A stretch of 44,271 nucleotides of DNA from Nonomuraea turcica. Lineage in GTDB: Bacteria > Actinomycetota > Actinomycetes > Streptosporangiales > Streptosporangiaceae. How positions within the stretch are numbered: position 1 is the first letter of the stretch; each line of letters begins with the position of its first letter. A program made the translations under genes and the position numbers. Below are positions 1 to 7,493 of this stretch, one piece after another. The notes beneath the pieces were generated by a model. That model was not told where the DNA came from, did not search any database, and worked only from the letters and a program-made list of their open reading frames with translations. The DNA lies in contig NZ_JAUZQF010000050.1 in the NCBI RefSeq assembly GCF_030718205.1, forward strand, positions 1 to 44,271. Direction: 5' to 3'.

Positions 1-504
1 CGCGGTCCAGATCCCCCGCCGCCTCGTAGGCGCGGGCGAGGTTGTTGCGGGAGATCAGGGTGTGAGGGTGGTCGGCGCCCAGCACCCGCTCCCGCTCGGC
101 CAGCGTGGCCTCGTGCATCGGGATGGCGCGGTCCAGATCCCCCGCCGCCTCGTAGGCGCGGGCGAGGTTGTTGCGGGAGATCAGGGTGTGAGGGTGGTCG
201 GCGCCCAGCACCCGCTCCCGCTCGGCCAGCGTGGCCTCGTGCATCGGGATGGCCCGGCCCAGATCCCCCGCCGCCTCGTAGGCGCGGGCGAGGTTGCCGC
301 GGGAGGACAGGGTGGAGGGGTGGTCGCCGCCCAGCACCCGCTCACAGTCGGCCAACGTGGCCTCGTGCAGCGGGATGGCCCGGCCCAGACCTCCCGCCGC
401 CTGGTAGGCGGAGGCCAGGTTGCTGCGGGAGGTCAAGGTGGAGGGGTGGTCGGCGCCCAGCAGTGCCTGATCTGCGGTGCTCGCGCGCTGGAGATAGTCG
501 ATCA
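1..504 (-). repeat. 126-bp intragenic repeats coding for TPR units
   Basis: Four consecutive 126-bp (42-codon) units are visible at 1-126, 127-252, 253-378 and about 379-504. The first two are identical base for base, and the third and fourth are progressively diverged. The array continues past the window edge. Identical adjacent units point to recent duplication or homogenisation inside the sensor domain of the NLR-like gene. Confidence 0.9.
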
Positions 505-1951
505 CGCGCATGACGGCACCCTGGTCGCCGAGGAAGAGCCCGGTCGAGTTGAGCAGATGGGAGATAGTCGTAGTGTCGGTGCTGGGGGGCGCGTGGTCGG
601 CCAGGGCGGTGATGTGGGGCAGCAACATCCGCCAGATCGGCCAGCCATCCGGGTACTCGGGCCGGGCGGGCAGGGCGTCGTCGAGCAGGGTGGTGGCCTG
701 GTCGCGGGCGGTGTCGATGTCGGCGCTGTGGCGGTGTGGGTCGCCAGGGTCGGGGGTGCGGGCGACGGCTTGGACCAGCCGGTGCACGATGATGCCTGGC
801 CCGTCCAGGGTGATCATGTTGTAGGCGGCCAGGCTGCCCAGCGCCTGCTGCAGATCCGGCGCGGAGACGTCCAGGCTGTTCAGGAGGGCGCGGGGGATGG
901 GCTCGGCGCCGTACCAGGCCAGGATCCGCAGCAGCTTTCCAGCCAGCGGGGTATCGGCCAGCTGGTCCAGGGTGATGCGCCAGATGCGGGCGATGGTGCG
1001 TTCGGCGTCGGAGCCGCAGGCGGCCCGGTCGTACATGACGGCCGGGTGCTCGGCCAGCAGGTCCAGGTAGGCGCGCGGGCTCAGCTGGTTTTGGTGCAGG
1101 TAGGCGGCGGCCTGCTCGATCGCCAGCGGCAGGTATCCCAGTTCGCGCATCAGCTCGACCGCCCCGTCCAAGCCCTCGGACTTGCCGGTGCCGGGGCTGC
1201 GGCTGGGGCTGGGGTGGGCAAGGTCGTGGGTGGCGATCCGGGTCAGCAGCTCGATCGCCTCCCGCTCGCCGAGCACGTTCAAGCGCAGCACCCTGGCGCC
1301 CAGCCGGTGCCAGCCCTCGCCCAGCCGGCTGGTCATCAGCACCTGCCCGGCCAGGGCCCGCTCCAGCAGCGGCGCCACATCAGCCGGATCGACGACGTCG
1401 TCGAGCACCAGCAGCCACCCATCGTGAGCGGCCAGCCAGCTGCCGGCCCGCTGCGCCAGAGCTTCCAACGGCAACGCCGTGGCCAGCTCCGGCTGCAAGG
1501 CGACCGCCAGACTGGCCAGGCCCGCTTCCACCGCCGCTGCGGAATCGGCGGTGATCCACCACACTGGATTGAGCCCCGCGCCATCACCTCCGGCCGTGCG
1601 CCCAGCGGCGTGCGCCCGCGCGTAGCGGGCGGCCAGCGTGGACTTGCCGACCCCGCCCAGCCCATGCACCGCAGCTACCACCACGTCCCCGCCGCGCAGC
1701 GCCGCCTCCAGACCCGCGAGTTCATCGCCACGCCCGACGAACACGCCGGTGTGCCGGGGCAGGTTCACCAGCCGGGGCGGCGCGGCCACCTCGGTGACCG
1801 GCCGCAGCGCCTGCACCGGCAACACCGTCTGGTGGATGCTCTGATCACGCCCCGCCTGATACACCCGGCCCTGGCCGGAAGCAGTAGCGTCCATCTGGAC
1901 CTGCGGCCGCTCCTGCCCGGCCTCGCCCGGTCCAGTGGGCGAATCGTCCAT
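1..1951 (-). CDS. NB-ARC/TPR NLR-like NTPase (3' end outside window)
   Basis: Read on the reverse strand from ATG at 1951; the frame stays open to the window edge (650 codons), so the C-terminus is missing. Residues 27-39 carry GQGRVYQAGRDQSI. A P-loop GLGGVGKST lies at 97-105, a Walker B LVLDD at 181-185 and a GYLPLA (GLPLA-like) motif at 272-277, together an NB-ARC STAND ATPase. From about residue 490 there are 42-residue TPR units of the kinesin-light-chain type (NLA.AYEAAGDL.RAI..., ...VLGADHP). The start overlaps the stop of the upstream small gene (TGATG), so translation is probably coupled. STAND proteins of this layout are ligand-gated switches; the TPR array would be the sensor. Role in immunity or programmed cell death is inferred from the upstream partner and the shared motif. 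The long plus-strand frame opposite this gene is a shadow. Confidence 0.88.
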   Translation of the reverse strand, partial: MDDSPTGPGEAGQERPQVQMDATASGQGRVYQAGRDQSIHQTVLPVQALRPVTEVAAPPRLVNLPRHTGVFVGRGDELAGLEAALRGGDVVVAAVHGLGGVGKSTLAARYARAHAAGRTAGGDGAGLNPVWWITADSAAAVEAGLASLAVALQPELATALPLEALAQRAGSWLAAHDGWLLVLDDVVDPADVAPLLERALAGQVLMTSRLGEGWHRLGARVLRLNVLGEREAIELLTRIATHDLAHPSPSRSPGTGKSEGLDGAVELMRELGYLPLAIEQAAAYLHQNQLSPRAYLDLLAEHPAVMYDRAACGSDAERTIARIWRITLDQLADTPLAGKLLRILAWYGAEPIPRALLNSLDVSAPDLQQALGSLAAYNMITLDGPGIIVHRLVQAVARTPDPGDPHRHSADIDTARDQATTLLDDALPARPEYPDGWPIWRMLLPHITALADHAPPSTDTTTISHLLNSTGLFLGDQGAVMRVIDYLQRASTADQALLGADHPSTLTSRSNLASAYQAAGGLGRAIPLHEATLADCERVLGGDHPSTLSSRGNLARAYEAAGDLGRAIPMHEATLAERERVLGADHPHTLISRNNLARAYEAAGDLDRAIPMHEATLAERERVLGADHPHTLISRNNLARAYEAAGDLDR

Positions 1952-2364
1952 CACTCGTTGATGGTCTGGTCGCGGCCGGCCTGATAGACACGGCCGTGCC
2001 CGCTGGCTTCCGCCTTCATCACCAGCGAACCGATCCGCGCCTGATCCGCCGGCTCCAGTGCGGGGGTGAGCACTTCGTCCAGAACCCGTTTGATCTCTCC
2101 CGCCAGGGATGGGTCGGCGCGCAGCAACTGCTGCAGCCGCACCCGCCAGGCCCCGGCCAGGGCCTGCTCGGTGTCGGCATCACTGTCCCTGCGGGCCTCG
2201 AGCACCTGGTCGCGGACCTCGACCAGCTCCGCCTCGACAGCTTCGGCCTGCTCAGGGCGGACCTTACGCCAGAGTGCGACCGCGCCATCACGGGCCGACT
2301 GCCAGGCATCGGTGGCCATGGCCGTAACCAGAGCTGTGCCCGCAGCCAAAACGATCGGATCCAC
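1951..2364 (-). CDS. Small helical putative effector with C-terminal amyloid-like motif
   Basis: A GTG start at 2364 preceded by GAGGGG gives 137 aa; the longer frame upstream has poor codon sense. The N-terminus is a hydrophobic, Gly/Ala-rich helix (about residues 2-20, starting MDPIVLAAGTALV), followed by amphipathic helices to about residue 115. The protein ends in GHGRVYQAGRDQTI (122-135), nearly identical to residues 27-39 of the NLR-like protein encoded just downstream. Known pattern: bacterial amyloid-signalling (BASS) motifs occur at the C-terminus of effectors, often of the Bell domain, and at the N-terminus of adjacent NLRs. The hydrophobic N-terminal helix fits a membrane-targeting Bell/HeLo-like effector. 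Assignment to that class is inference from architecture, not from a profile search. The stop overlaps the NLR start by one base. Confidence 0.72.
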   Translation of the reverse strand: MDPIVLAAGTALVTAMATDAWQSARDGAVALWRKVRPEQAEAVEAELVEVRDQVLEARRDSDADTEQALAGAWRVRLQQLLRADPSLAGEIKRVLDEVLTPALEPADQARIGSLVMKAEASGHGRVYQAGRDQTINE

Positions 2365-2684
2365 GTTGATCCCCCTCACGGCCGACGTATGACCCCCACG
2401 GTAGAACCGGCAACAGCTCGCGACCAGCCCGGCCAGAACCTCAGATAAGCACCGCAAGTCAGTTTCCGAACTTCCGGACACCCCGCGCGTCGAGCGGTCC
2501 CTGCGCGGTAGTCCGGTCCACACCGAGCCCAGGCCGCGCGCCCTGGCGGCCAGCATGAAACTCCACACGGCCAGGAAGAATCCATCATCCCCACGCCCCC
2601 GCCTGCACGGCCACCGGGGGGCGCGGTCGGTGCGACGACCACGGTCATGAAGTCCTGGCCACTAGTTTGCGGCCGGTGTCTGGG
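2365..2684. other. Intergenic, no gene seen
   Basis: These 320 bases separate two minus-strand transcription units. The region should hold the promoter of the effector/NLR pair. Short frames here lack ribosome sites and recognisable content. No clear hairpin terminator for the response regulator was found. Confidence 0.5.
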
Positions 2685-3374
2685 CTAGGACTCCGGGGCC
2701 GATCCGGACACTCCGGGGACTACCAGCCCGGTCTGGTACGCCGCCGCCACCGCCTGGGCCCGGTCCCGCAGGTTCAGCTTCATCAGCACCCGCCCGAAGT
2801 GGGTCCTGATCGTGGCCTCGCTCACCGTCAGCAGTTCGGCGGCCTCGGAGTTGCTGAGGCCGAGCGCCACCAGTGCCAAGACCTCGCGTTCGCGGGCGGT
2901 GAGCCGCCGCATCTCGGCCGGGGCGGGCAGCCGCCGCGGTGGGCGGGCGGCGAACTCGTCGATCAGCCGCCGGGCGACCGCCGGGTCCAGCCACGCCTGC
3001 CCGTCGGCCAGGGCCCGGATCGCCGCCGCGAGCTCCTTCGGCGCAGCGTCCTTGAGCAGAAACCCGGACGCGCCGGCCCGCAGCGATGCGTACACGGCCT
3101 CGTCTACGTGGTACGTGGTGAGGATGAGGACGCTGACAACCACGTCGTCGCAGAACCCGTCCGCGGTGATCCGCCCGGTCGCGGCGACACCGTCGACATC
3201 CGGCATGCGGACGTCCATAACGACGACGTGGGGGCGCAGGCGGCGGGTCTCCTCGACCGCCTCCTCGCCGCCTCCGGCCTCTCCCACGATCTCAATGTCT
3301 GGTTCGGCGGCGAGCAGCATCGCCAGCCCCGACCGCACCAGCCGCTGATCATCGGCGAGCAGCACCCGGATCAC
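2685..3374 (-). CDS. LuxR-family response regulator
   Basis: GTG start at 3374, overlapping the kinase stop (GTGA), gives 229 aa. The receiver domain shows the acidic pair D8-D9, phospho-acceptor D54 (VVMDVRMPDVDG) and conserved K108 (GFLLKDAAP). A LuxR/GerE helix-turn-helix occupies about 155-215 (LTAREREVLALVALGLSN...). It is the partner of the kinase encoded immediately upstream and would regulate transcription after phosphorylation. The target is unknown; the protease operon it belongs to is an obvious candidate. The longer upstream frame is not supported because it runs back into the kinase gene. Confidence 0.93.
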   Translation of the reverse strand: MIRVLLADDQRLVRSGLAMLLAAEPDIEIVGEAGGGEEAVEETRRLRPHVVVMDVRMPDVDGVAATGRITADGFCDDVVVSVLILTTYHVDEAVYASLRAGASGFLLKDAAPKELAAAIRALADGQAWLDPAVARRLIDEFAARPPRRLPAPAEMRRLTAREREVLALVALGLSNSEAAELLTVSEATIRTHFGRVLMKLNLRDRAQAVAAAYQTGLVVPGVSGSAPES

Positions 3375-4531
3375 GGCGTCTCCACCTGTGCTTGGCGGTC
3401 CGCGGTGGGCAGCGCCGCCGACAGCCTGAACCCGCCGTCGTCCGTCGGGCTGGTCTCGAAGCGGCCGCCCGCGACCGCGACGCGCTCGGCAAGCCCCACG
3501 AGGCCGTGCCCCGTCGACAACCCGCCGCCACCCGCAGGCGGGTGGAGGGCGGGACCGTTGGTGATCTCCACGGACAGTTCGCGCCCCCACCGCAGCCGCA
3601 CGGTGACCGCCGTGCCGGGGGCGTGCCTGGCGGTGTTGGTGAGGCCCTCCTGGACGATGCGATAGGCGGTCGTGCTCACGCTCGGATCGAGCGGCGCCTG
3701 CTCGCCTTCGACGACGAAGCCTACCTCTGCCCCCGTCGCCCGGACTCCGGTCAGGAGCTGGTCGAGCGCGTCCAGGCCCGGCCTAGCCTGGCCGTGCTCC
3801 CCGTCGTCACCCGGGCGGAGGACGGCCAGCAGCCGCCGCAGCTCAGCCACGGCCTGTCCGCCGAGCTCCTCGATCTGTCGCAGCGCTTCCTCAGCCCTGG
3901 TCGGGGCGTTGTGGAGTACGCGCCGCCCTCCGGCCGCCTGCAGGATCATCAGCGTGACCGCGTGCGCGACGATGTCGTGCAGCTCGCGGGCCAGTCGCAC
4001 CCGTTCCGCCGCGGCCGCCGCCTCGGCATCGACCGCGCGCCGCCGGTCGAGTTCGGCCACCTTGGCGCGGCTGGCGCTCACCCAGCGGCCGACTCCCCAC
4101 GTGCTCACGTTGGCCAGCGGCAGGATCACCCCCGCCACGATCAGCGCCTGCTCGGCCAGCCCGGCGGGCGCGGTGCGCACCTCCTCGGCCACCGCGAAGC
4201 CCATGGGCAGCAATGTGGCCGCCAGGGCCATGGCCGCGTCGCGGGCCGGGCGGTGGGCGGCGACCGTGAGGAGGGCCAGTAGCAGGCCGAGCGTGGGCCG
4301 GTAGCCGGGCGGGAGCTGGGTGAGCAGCGGCACCATGCCGTGCACCCACATGATCGCGAACACGGGGACGGGCCACCGCCGCCGCCAGGCCAGCGCGGCG
4401 TACGCGGGCGCCGCGTAGGCGACGGGGAGGAAGTTCGGCCCCCACGGGGCGAGCAGTTGTGAGAAGACCACCAGGTCCAGCGCGGCCAGCGCGACGGCGG
4501 TGAGCACGTCGGCTGGCGGCGGCCGGATCAT
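3371..4531 (-). CDS. DesK/NarL-type sensor histidine kinase
   Basis: ATG at 4531 forms an ATGA overlap with the preceding stop, giving 386 aa; an alternative ATG at 4555 adds eight residues. About five hydrophobic segments lie between residues 8 and 145. A HisKA_3 dimerisation box follows with phospho-acceptor H185 (ARELHDIVAHAVT). The HATPase domain has an N-box (EGLTNTARHAP, N299) and a glycine box (GHGLVGLAER, 341-350). No large extracellular loop is seen, so the signal is probably sensed in the membrane. It phosphorylates the response regulator encoded with a 4-bp overlap. It sits at the end of an operon with a protease and two uncharacterised proteins. Confidence 0.92.
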   Translation of the reverse strand: MIRPPPADVLTAVALAALDLVVFSQLLAPWGPNFLPVAYAAPAYAALAWRRRWPVPVFAIMWVHGMVPLLTQLPPGYRPTLGLLLALLTVAAHRPARDAAMALAATLLPMGFAVAEEVRTAPAGLAEQALIVAGVILPLANVSTWGVGRWVSASRAKVAELDRRRAVDAEAAAAAERVRLARELHDIVAHAVTLMILQAAGGRRVLHNAPTRAEEALRQIEELGGQAVAELRRLLAVLRPGDDGEHGQARPGLDALDQLLTGVRATGAEVGFVVEGEQAPLDPSVSTTAYRIVQEGLTNTARHAPGTAVTVRLRWGRELSVEITNGPALHPPAGGGGLSTGHGLVGLAERVAVAGGRFETSPTDDGGFRLSAALPTADRQAQVETP

Positions 4532-5079
4532 CTCGGCCCGAGGTGCGGGCGGCATGGCTCGCACAAGGGGGTAATGTAGCACACCCAGTTGCCGATCTGG
4601 CCCGGATCTCTGAGGTCGTGCAGCCGCGGCCGTACCGCGAAGGCCGCGGTCTCGGCGTGCGCCAGCCGCTGGGAGAAGCCGGGGGGTGGCACGCGCGGAG
4701 TGTCCGGCGGTGTGAGCTCGGCCTGTATCACCGCGTCCCACACGTCAGCGTGCTGTTCGAACGCGGTCCTCAGCCGGCACCCATCCACCGGTCCCCACGT
4801 GGTGAAGCGCGAGGGCGCGGACAGCAGGACCGTCGCGGGCCCCGCCTCCCTCAGCAGGTCCAGACCGGCCGGGCGGTGGCGCTCGACGGCCGCGCCGGGG
4901 CGCAGCGGCCACGAAGCGATCACCACCTCGAAACGGGGATGTTCGCCGAGCAGTTCTTCGGGGGGCTGGGGGACGAGCACCGTATCGGGCGAGAGCAGCA
5001 CGCCGGTGGTGAGGTCGTCGTCCGGGTCGTATCGCTCACGGGTGAAGCGGCGAATAACGACGATGGCGTTCTCCGGCAT
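4528..5079 (-). CDS. Unknown 183-aa protein, protease-operon member
   Basis: ATG at 5079 (starts MPENAIVVIRRF) gives 183 aa. I do not recognise the family. The first 60 residues (GVLLSPDTVLVP and following beta-like segments) recall the opening strands of a trypsin-fold domain, but no catalytic His, Asp or GDSG is present, so any such relation would be a non-catalytic domain. The C-terminal third is rich in Pro and Arg and ends with two Cys (WVCYITPLCEPC). It overlaps the histidine kinase start (ATGA) and lies 113 bp after the stop of the 163-aa gene, across a strong hairpin. It may therefore be transcribed separately or by read-through with the two-component genes. Confidence 0.7.
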   Translation of the reverse strand: MPENAIVVIRRFTRERYDPDDDLTTGVLLSPDTVLVPQPPEELLGEHPRFEVVIASWPLRPGAAVERHRPAGLDLLREAGPATVLLSAPSRFTTWGPVDGCRLRTAFEQHADVWDAVIQAELTPPDTPRVPPPGFSQRLAHAETAAFAVRPRLHDLRDPGQIGNWVCYITPLCEPCRPHLGPR

Positions 5080-5153
5080 AGCGGGCCCCCTGGGCGGCAG
5101 ACCTCCTGAAGTTAAACCGGTGCCGCCGTTTTGTGAATGACCCCCGGGGACGA

Positions 5154-5185
5154 ACGGCGCGCCACCGCGTGGGGTGGCGCGCCGT
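5154..5185 (-). terminator. GC-rich hairpin terminator after the 163-aa gene
   Basis: A perfect 13-bp stem (ACGGCGCGCCACC at 5154-5166 with its complement at 5173-5185) closes a 6-base loop, 8 bases past the stop codon at 5193. There is no U-tract, as is common for actinomycete terminators. It would attenuate transcription between the protease/163-aa pair and the 183-aa/kinase/regulator genes. Confidence 0.7.
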
Positions 5186-5192
5186 CGTTTCG

Positions 5193-5684
5193 TCACGGCT
5201 GACTGAAGTGGTCCCTGCTGCACAGGAACTGTACGTTCTTCCCCAGGTGTGTGGGCACGTCGATGATCAGCGTGGTCACGTAGCTGGCGAAGCCGAGGGG
5301 GCCGGCCTTCCAGAAGTCCAGCTTGAGTGTGCCTGACTGGGCGTCTATCGGCGTCAGGTCCACCGTGGCGGTCTTGGTGTCGTTGGCCACGCTGAGCGTG
5401 CGGATGTTGAACCAGGAGCCGAAGAGGCTGGTGGACACCTCGATCCGCTTCCACCACGTCAGGTGCTGGGCCATGGTGAGCTGCAGGGTGAGGACACCCG
5501 GGCCCTTCGCGCCCGGCGTGATCAGCCAGTGCCACCGGTCCCAGCCGTTGTCGACGAACGTGCCCATCCCCTCTAACTGCGCCTCGACCCGGTCGTCGTA
5601 GCGGAGCTGGTCCGCCAGTGTGACGGGGGCGGCGTAGTTGGCCGGTTCGGGCTTGTCGGAGATCTCGAAGGCTTGCTCTGACAT
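5193..5684 (-). CDS. Unknown Trp-rich 163-aa protein next to a protease
   Basis: ATG at 5684 preceded by GGAAGGA gives 163 aa, without signal peptide or membrane helix. The sequence is beta-strand rich with several Trp (GWDRWHWLITPG, LTWWKRIEVS, FWKAGPLGF) and alternating hydrophobic strands (LTLQLTM, TATVDLTPI, YVTTLIIDVP). I do not recognise the family. The pattern resembles a small beta-sandwich, perhaps lipid- or carbohydrate-binding. It follows the serine-protease gene by only 17 bases, so the two are very likely co-transcribed. It could be the protease's substrate, partner or an effector activated by cleavage; that is inference from position only. Confidence 0.78.
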   Translation of the reverse strand: MSEQAFEISDKPEPANYAAPVTLADQLRYDDRVEAQLEGMGTFVDNGWDRWHWLITPGAKGPGVLTLQLTMAQHLTWWKRIEVSTSLFGSWFNIRTLSVANDTKTATVDLTPIDAQSGTLKLDFWKAGPLGFASYVTTLIIDVPTHLGKNVQFLCSRDHFSQP

Positions 5685-5701
5685 GATTTTCCTTCCATGG
5701 A

Positions 5702-6865
5702 TCAGGTGAAAATGGTGATGTCCAGTGCGGACAGCACCGTGGACATCGGGCTGCAGATCGAGTGCCGCCGTCCTCCGGCGAAGAGCAGCCCGGCCGGGTT
5801 GCGCGCCGAGTCCCAGGTCCACACGCACGACCCGGAGTCGCCGCCGCGGCTGAACAACGTGTCCGTGCCCTCGACGGTGAACTGGCCCGCGAAGAACGCG
5901 GCACGCCCGTCGTAGCCGACGGTCGCGGAGACGCCGACGGCGGTGACCCGCCCCTGCGTGATCTGCGTGGTACGCCCGCTCTTGCCGACGACCATCCCGA
6001 GCTGAGGCGCGACCACCTGCCCGCCCAGGGGGAAGTAGGCCGCCGCACCGCCCACGATCTGGGCCGCCTCCGCGCGGACGAGCCCGGGATGGCACCACGC
6101 CGTGGCGCAGTCCACATGGTTGACACCGCCACCGAACAGGAGCGGCACGTAGCGTTCCAGCAACGCGATCTCGTCGGCCGGGTGCATGCCGCCGTCAGAC
6201 CTGCCCGGCTGGATGATCGGGTCGCCGAACTTGGCTGCGTTCGCGGCGGCGAGCACGTGGTTGTTGCTCAGGAGCAGGAGCCGACCGTTGCGTGGTGGGG
6301 CGTTGCCGATGGCCAGGCAGCCGATCGTGCCCACAGTGACCTCTACGTGGCCCGTGGACAGGCCATATGGGGCCGAACGTTCCCTGAAGCGGTGCGGCTG
6401 GCGATCGAAGAAGCCGTTGTGCCGCACCGACAGGGGAACGTCCCGCACCGATCGCATGCCCGCACCGTCTGCGAGTGCCTCGCGCAACATCTTGGCGCCG
6501 ACGGGTTCGGCGACGAACACGGTGAGCACGGGCTCGCCCGGCACGCGCTGACCGGGCTCGCCCAGACCGATCCCGACCGCCTGCACATTGTCCCGATGCA
6601 CGTCGTCCCGCTGTGCGTTGTCCTGCAGTGCGTCGAGCGGCGCGACCGGCCACGGCGCATCGCTGGAGGAACGCTCCACGAGGAGCTGTTCGAGCTCGTT
6701 GCGCGCGTCCAGCAGCGGCACGGGCAGCCCGCCCAGCATCGGCGCGGCGGCCGAGAAGGCGGCTGCGCCGAACGGTCCGCTCGCCGGCGGCTCATAGGGG
6801 AGGGCAGCCTCTTCCCCCATCTCTGCTGAGGGCAGCGCGAAACCGGAGGGCGGCCTAGGTTCCAT
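5702..6865 (-). CDS. Trypsin-fold serine protease with long N-terminal extension
   Basis: ATG at 6865 with GGAGAAGG close upstream gives 387 aa; a further ATG at 6949 would add 28 Arg/Ser-rich residues and has a weaker ribosome site. The chymotrypsin-like triad is readable: H203 (LLLLSNNHVLA), D252 (NHVDCATAW) and S344 (FSRGGDSGSCVWTW). The family of intracellular or unanchored bacterial S1-like proteases shows the same spacing. The first 170 residues are an extension with an Ala/Pro-rich segment and an alpha/beta part (PVLTVFVAEPVGAKMLREAL). No Sec signal is evident. It heads a minus-strand operon with the 163-aa gene and, past a hairpin, a two-component system. Confidence 0.85.
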   Translation of the reverse strand: MEPRPPSGFALPSAEMGEEAALPYEPPASGPFGAAAFSAAAPMLGGLPVPLLDARNELEQLLVERSSSDAPWPVAPLDALQDNAQRDDVHRDNVQAVGIGLGEPGQRVPGEPVLTVFVAEPVGAKMLREALADGAGMRSVRDVPLSVRHNGFFDRQPHRFRERSAPYGLSTGHVEVTVGTIGCLAIGNAPPRNGRLLLLSNNHVLAAANAAKFGDPIIQPGRSDGGMHPADEIALLERYVPLLFGGGVNHVDCATAWCHPGLVRAEAAQIVGGAAAYFPLGGQVVAPQLGMVVGKSGRTTQITQGRVTAVGVSATVGYDGRAAFFAGQFTVEGTDTLFSRGGDSGSCVWTWDSARNPAGLLFAGGRRHSICSPMSTVLSALDITIFT

Positions 6866-7099
6866 GACCTTCTCCAGACTCCGGAGCGATCCTGACCTCT
6901 CGATGCTCCGCGAATCCCGCCCCCGGATCGTCAGCCGCTCACCCGACATTCTGCCTACGCTCAGATACGGACGTCCACCACCGCTCTACGCGCCCGGTGG
7001 CAGGAGCGGGGTCAGGTGGGCAGGCCACACGGGTACGCCCCTTCGATGGCAGACGTCGCCGGCGACATGAACCATCCATGCCAGGTACAGCCGAAACAC

Positions 7100-7238
7100 G
7101 TGAGCGTCGACGCTCACCGGCCAGGTACACGGCCGCCGACCGGGACCAGGACCAGAAGCCCGCCGCATCACCTCGCCGTCAGCCTCCTGGAACGGGTAAG
7201 CGTCGGCGCTCACCGAAGAAGTGAGCGCCGACGCTCAC
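7100..7238. promoter_or_regulatory. Three 18-bp palindromes (operator or iteron-like)
   Basis: GTGAGCGTCGACGCTCAC at 7100-7117 is a perfect palindrome. GTAAGCGTCGGCGCTCAC (7196-7213) and GTGAGCGCCGACGCTCAC (7221-7238) are one or two changes away. The last two are 25 bp apart start to start and can also pair with each other as an 18-bp stem with one mismatch and a 7-base loop. They could therefore act as tandem operators or as a terminator. No cognate regulator was identified. Confidence 0.6.
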
Positions 7239-7313
7239 CCCTCCCTCCTCTTACCGACCAGGCCGCGCCAGAGCGTGGGGGAACCGGTGGACGGGCGCCA
7301 TCGCACGAAGGCC

Positions 7314-7412
7314 TATCGCAGATAAGTAAGGGGCGCTACCAACGCCGCGGCGGGGTGTTCACGCAGGACGGCACCCCTCGGCGTCGCAGATAATGGCTCA
7401 CTATCTGCGATA
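7314..7412. promoter_or_regulatory. Repeated TATCGCAGATA half-sites upstream of the 269-aa gene
   Basis: TATCGCAGATA lies at 7314-7324. TCGCAGATA at 7384-7392 and its complement TATCTGCGA at 7402-7410 form a 9-bp inverted pair with a 9-base spacer, about 80 bases before the start at 7494. This suggests a dimeric repressor or activator site for that gene. Confidence 0.5.
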
Positions 7413-7493
7413 GAGGAAGGCGGGTGGGGTGAACCCGGCGTAGGCATCGCGCGTCTCCTGTACCTCACCCCTTCGACCCGCGGGAGCGTCAGC

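Larger units (their letters stand above)
6866..7493. other. 628-base gene-free region with two operator-like clusters
   Basis: No convincing gene. Short frames here (for example 6939-7213 on the minus strand) are composed partly of the palindromes themselves and have no ribosome site. The region lies between divergently transcribed genes (protease on minus, unknown gene at 7494 on plus). It contains three 18-bp palindromes at 7100-7238 and three copies of a CGCAGATA half-site at 7314-7412, both annotated separately. The 9-base CCAGGTACA also occurs twice (7081 and 7121). Confidence 0.6.

Noticed and set aside
1..504. CRISPR or satellite array
   Set aside because: Units are exactly 126 bp with no spacers and keep a coding frame, so they are TPR codons.
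62..1984. 640-aa plus-strand ORF
   Set aside because: It is the mirror of the NB-ARC-TPR gene on the minus strand; its repeats are the reverse reading of the TPR units, and it has no recognisable domain.
6939..7213. Short minus-strand ORFs
   Set aside because: They are built largely from the palindromes and lack ribosome sites.
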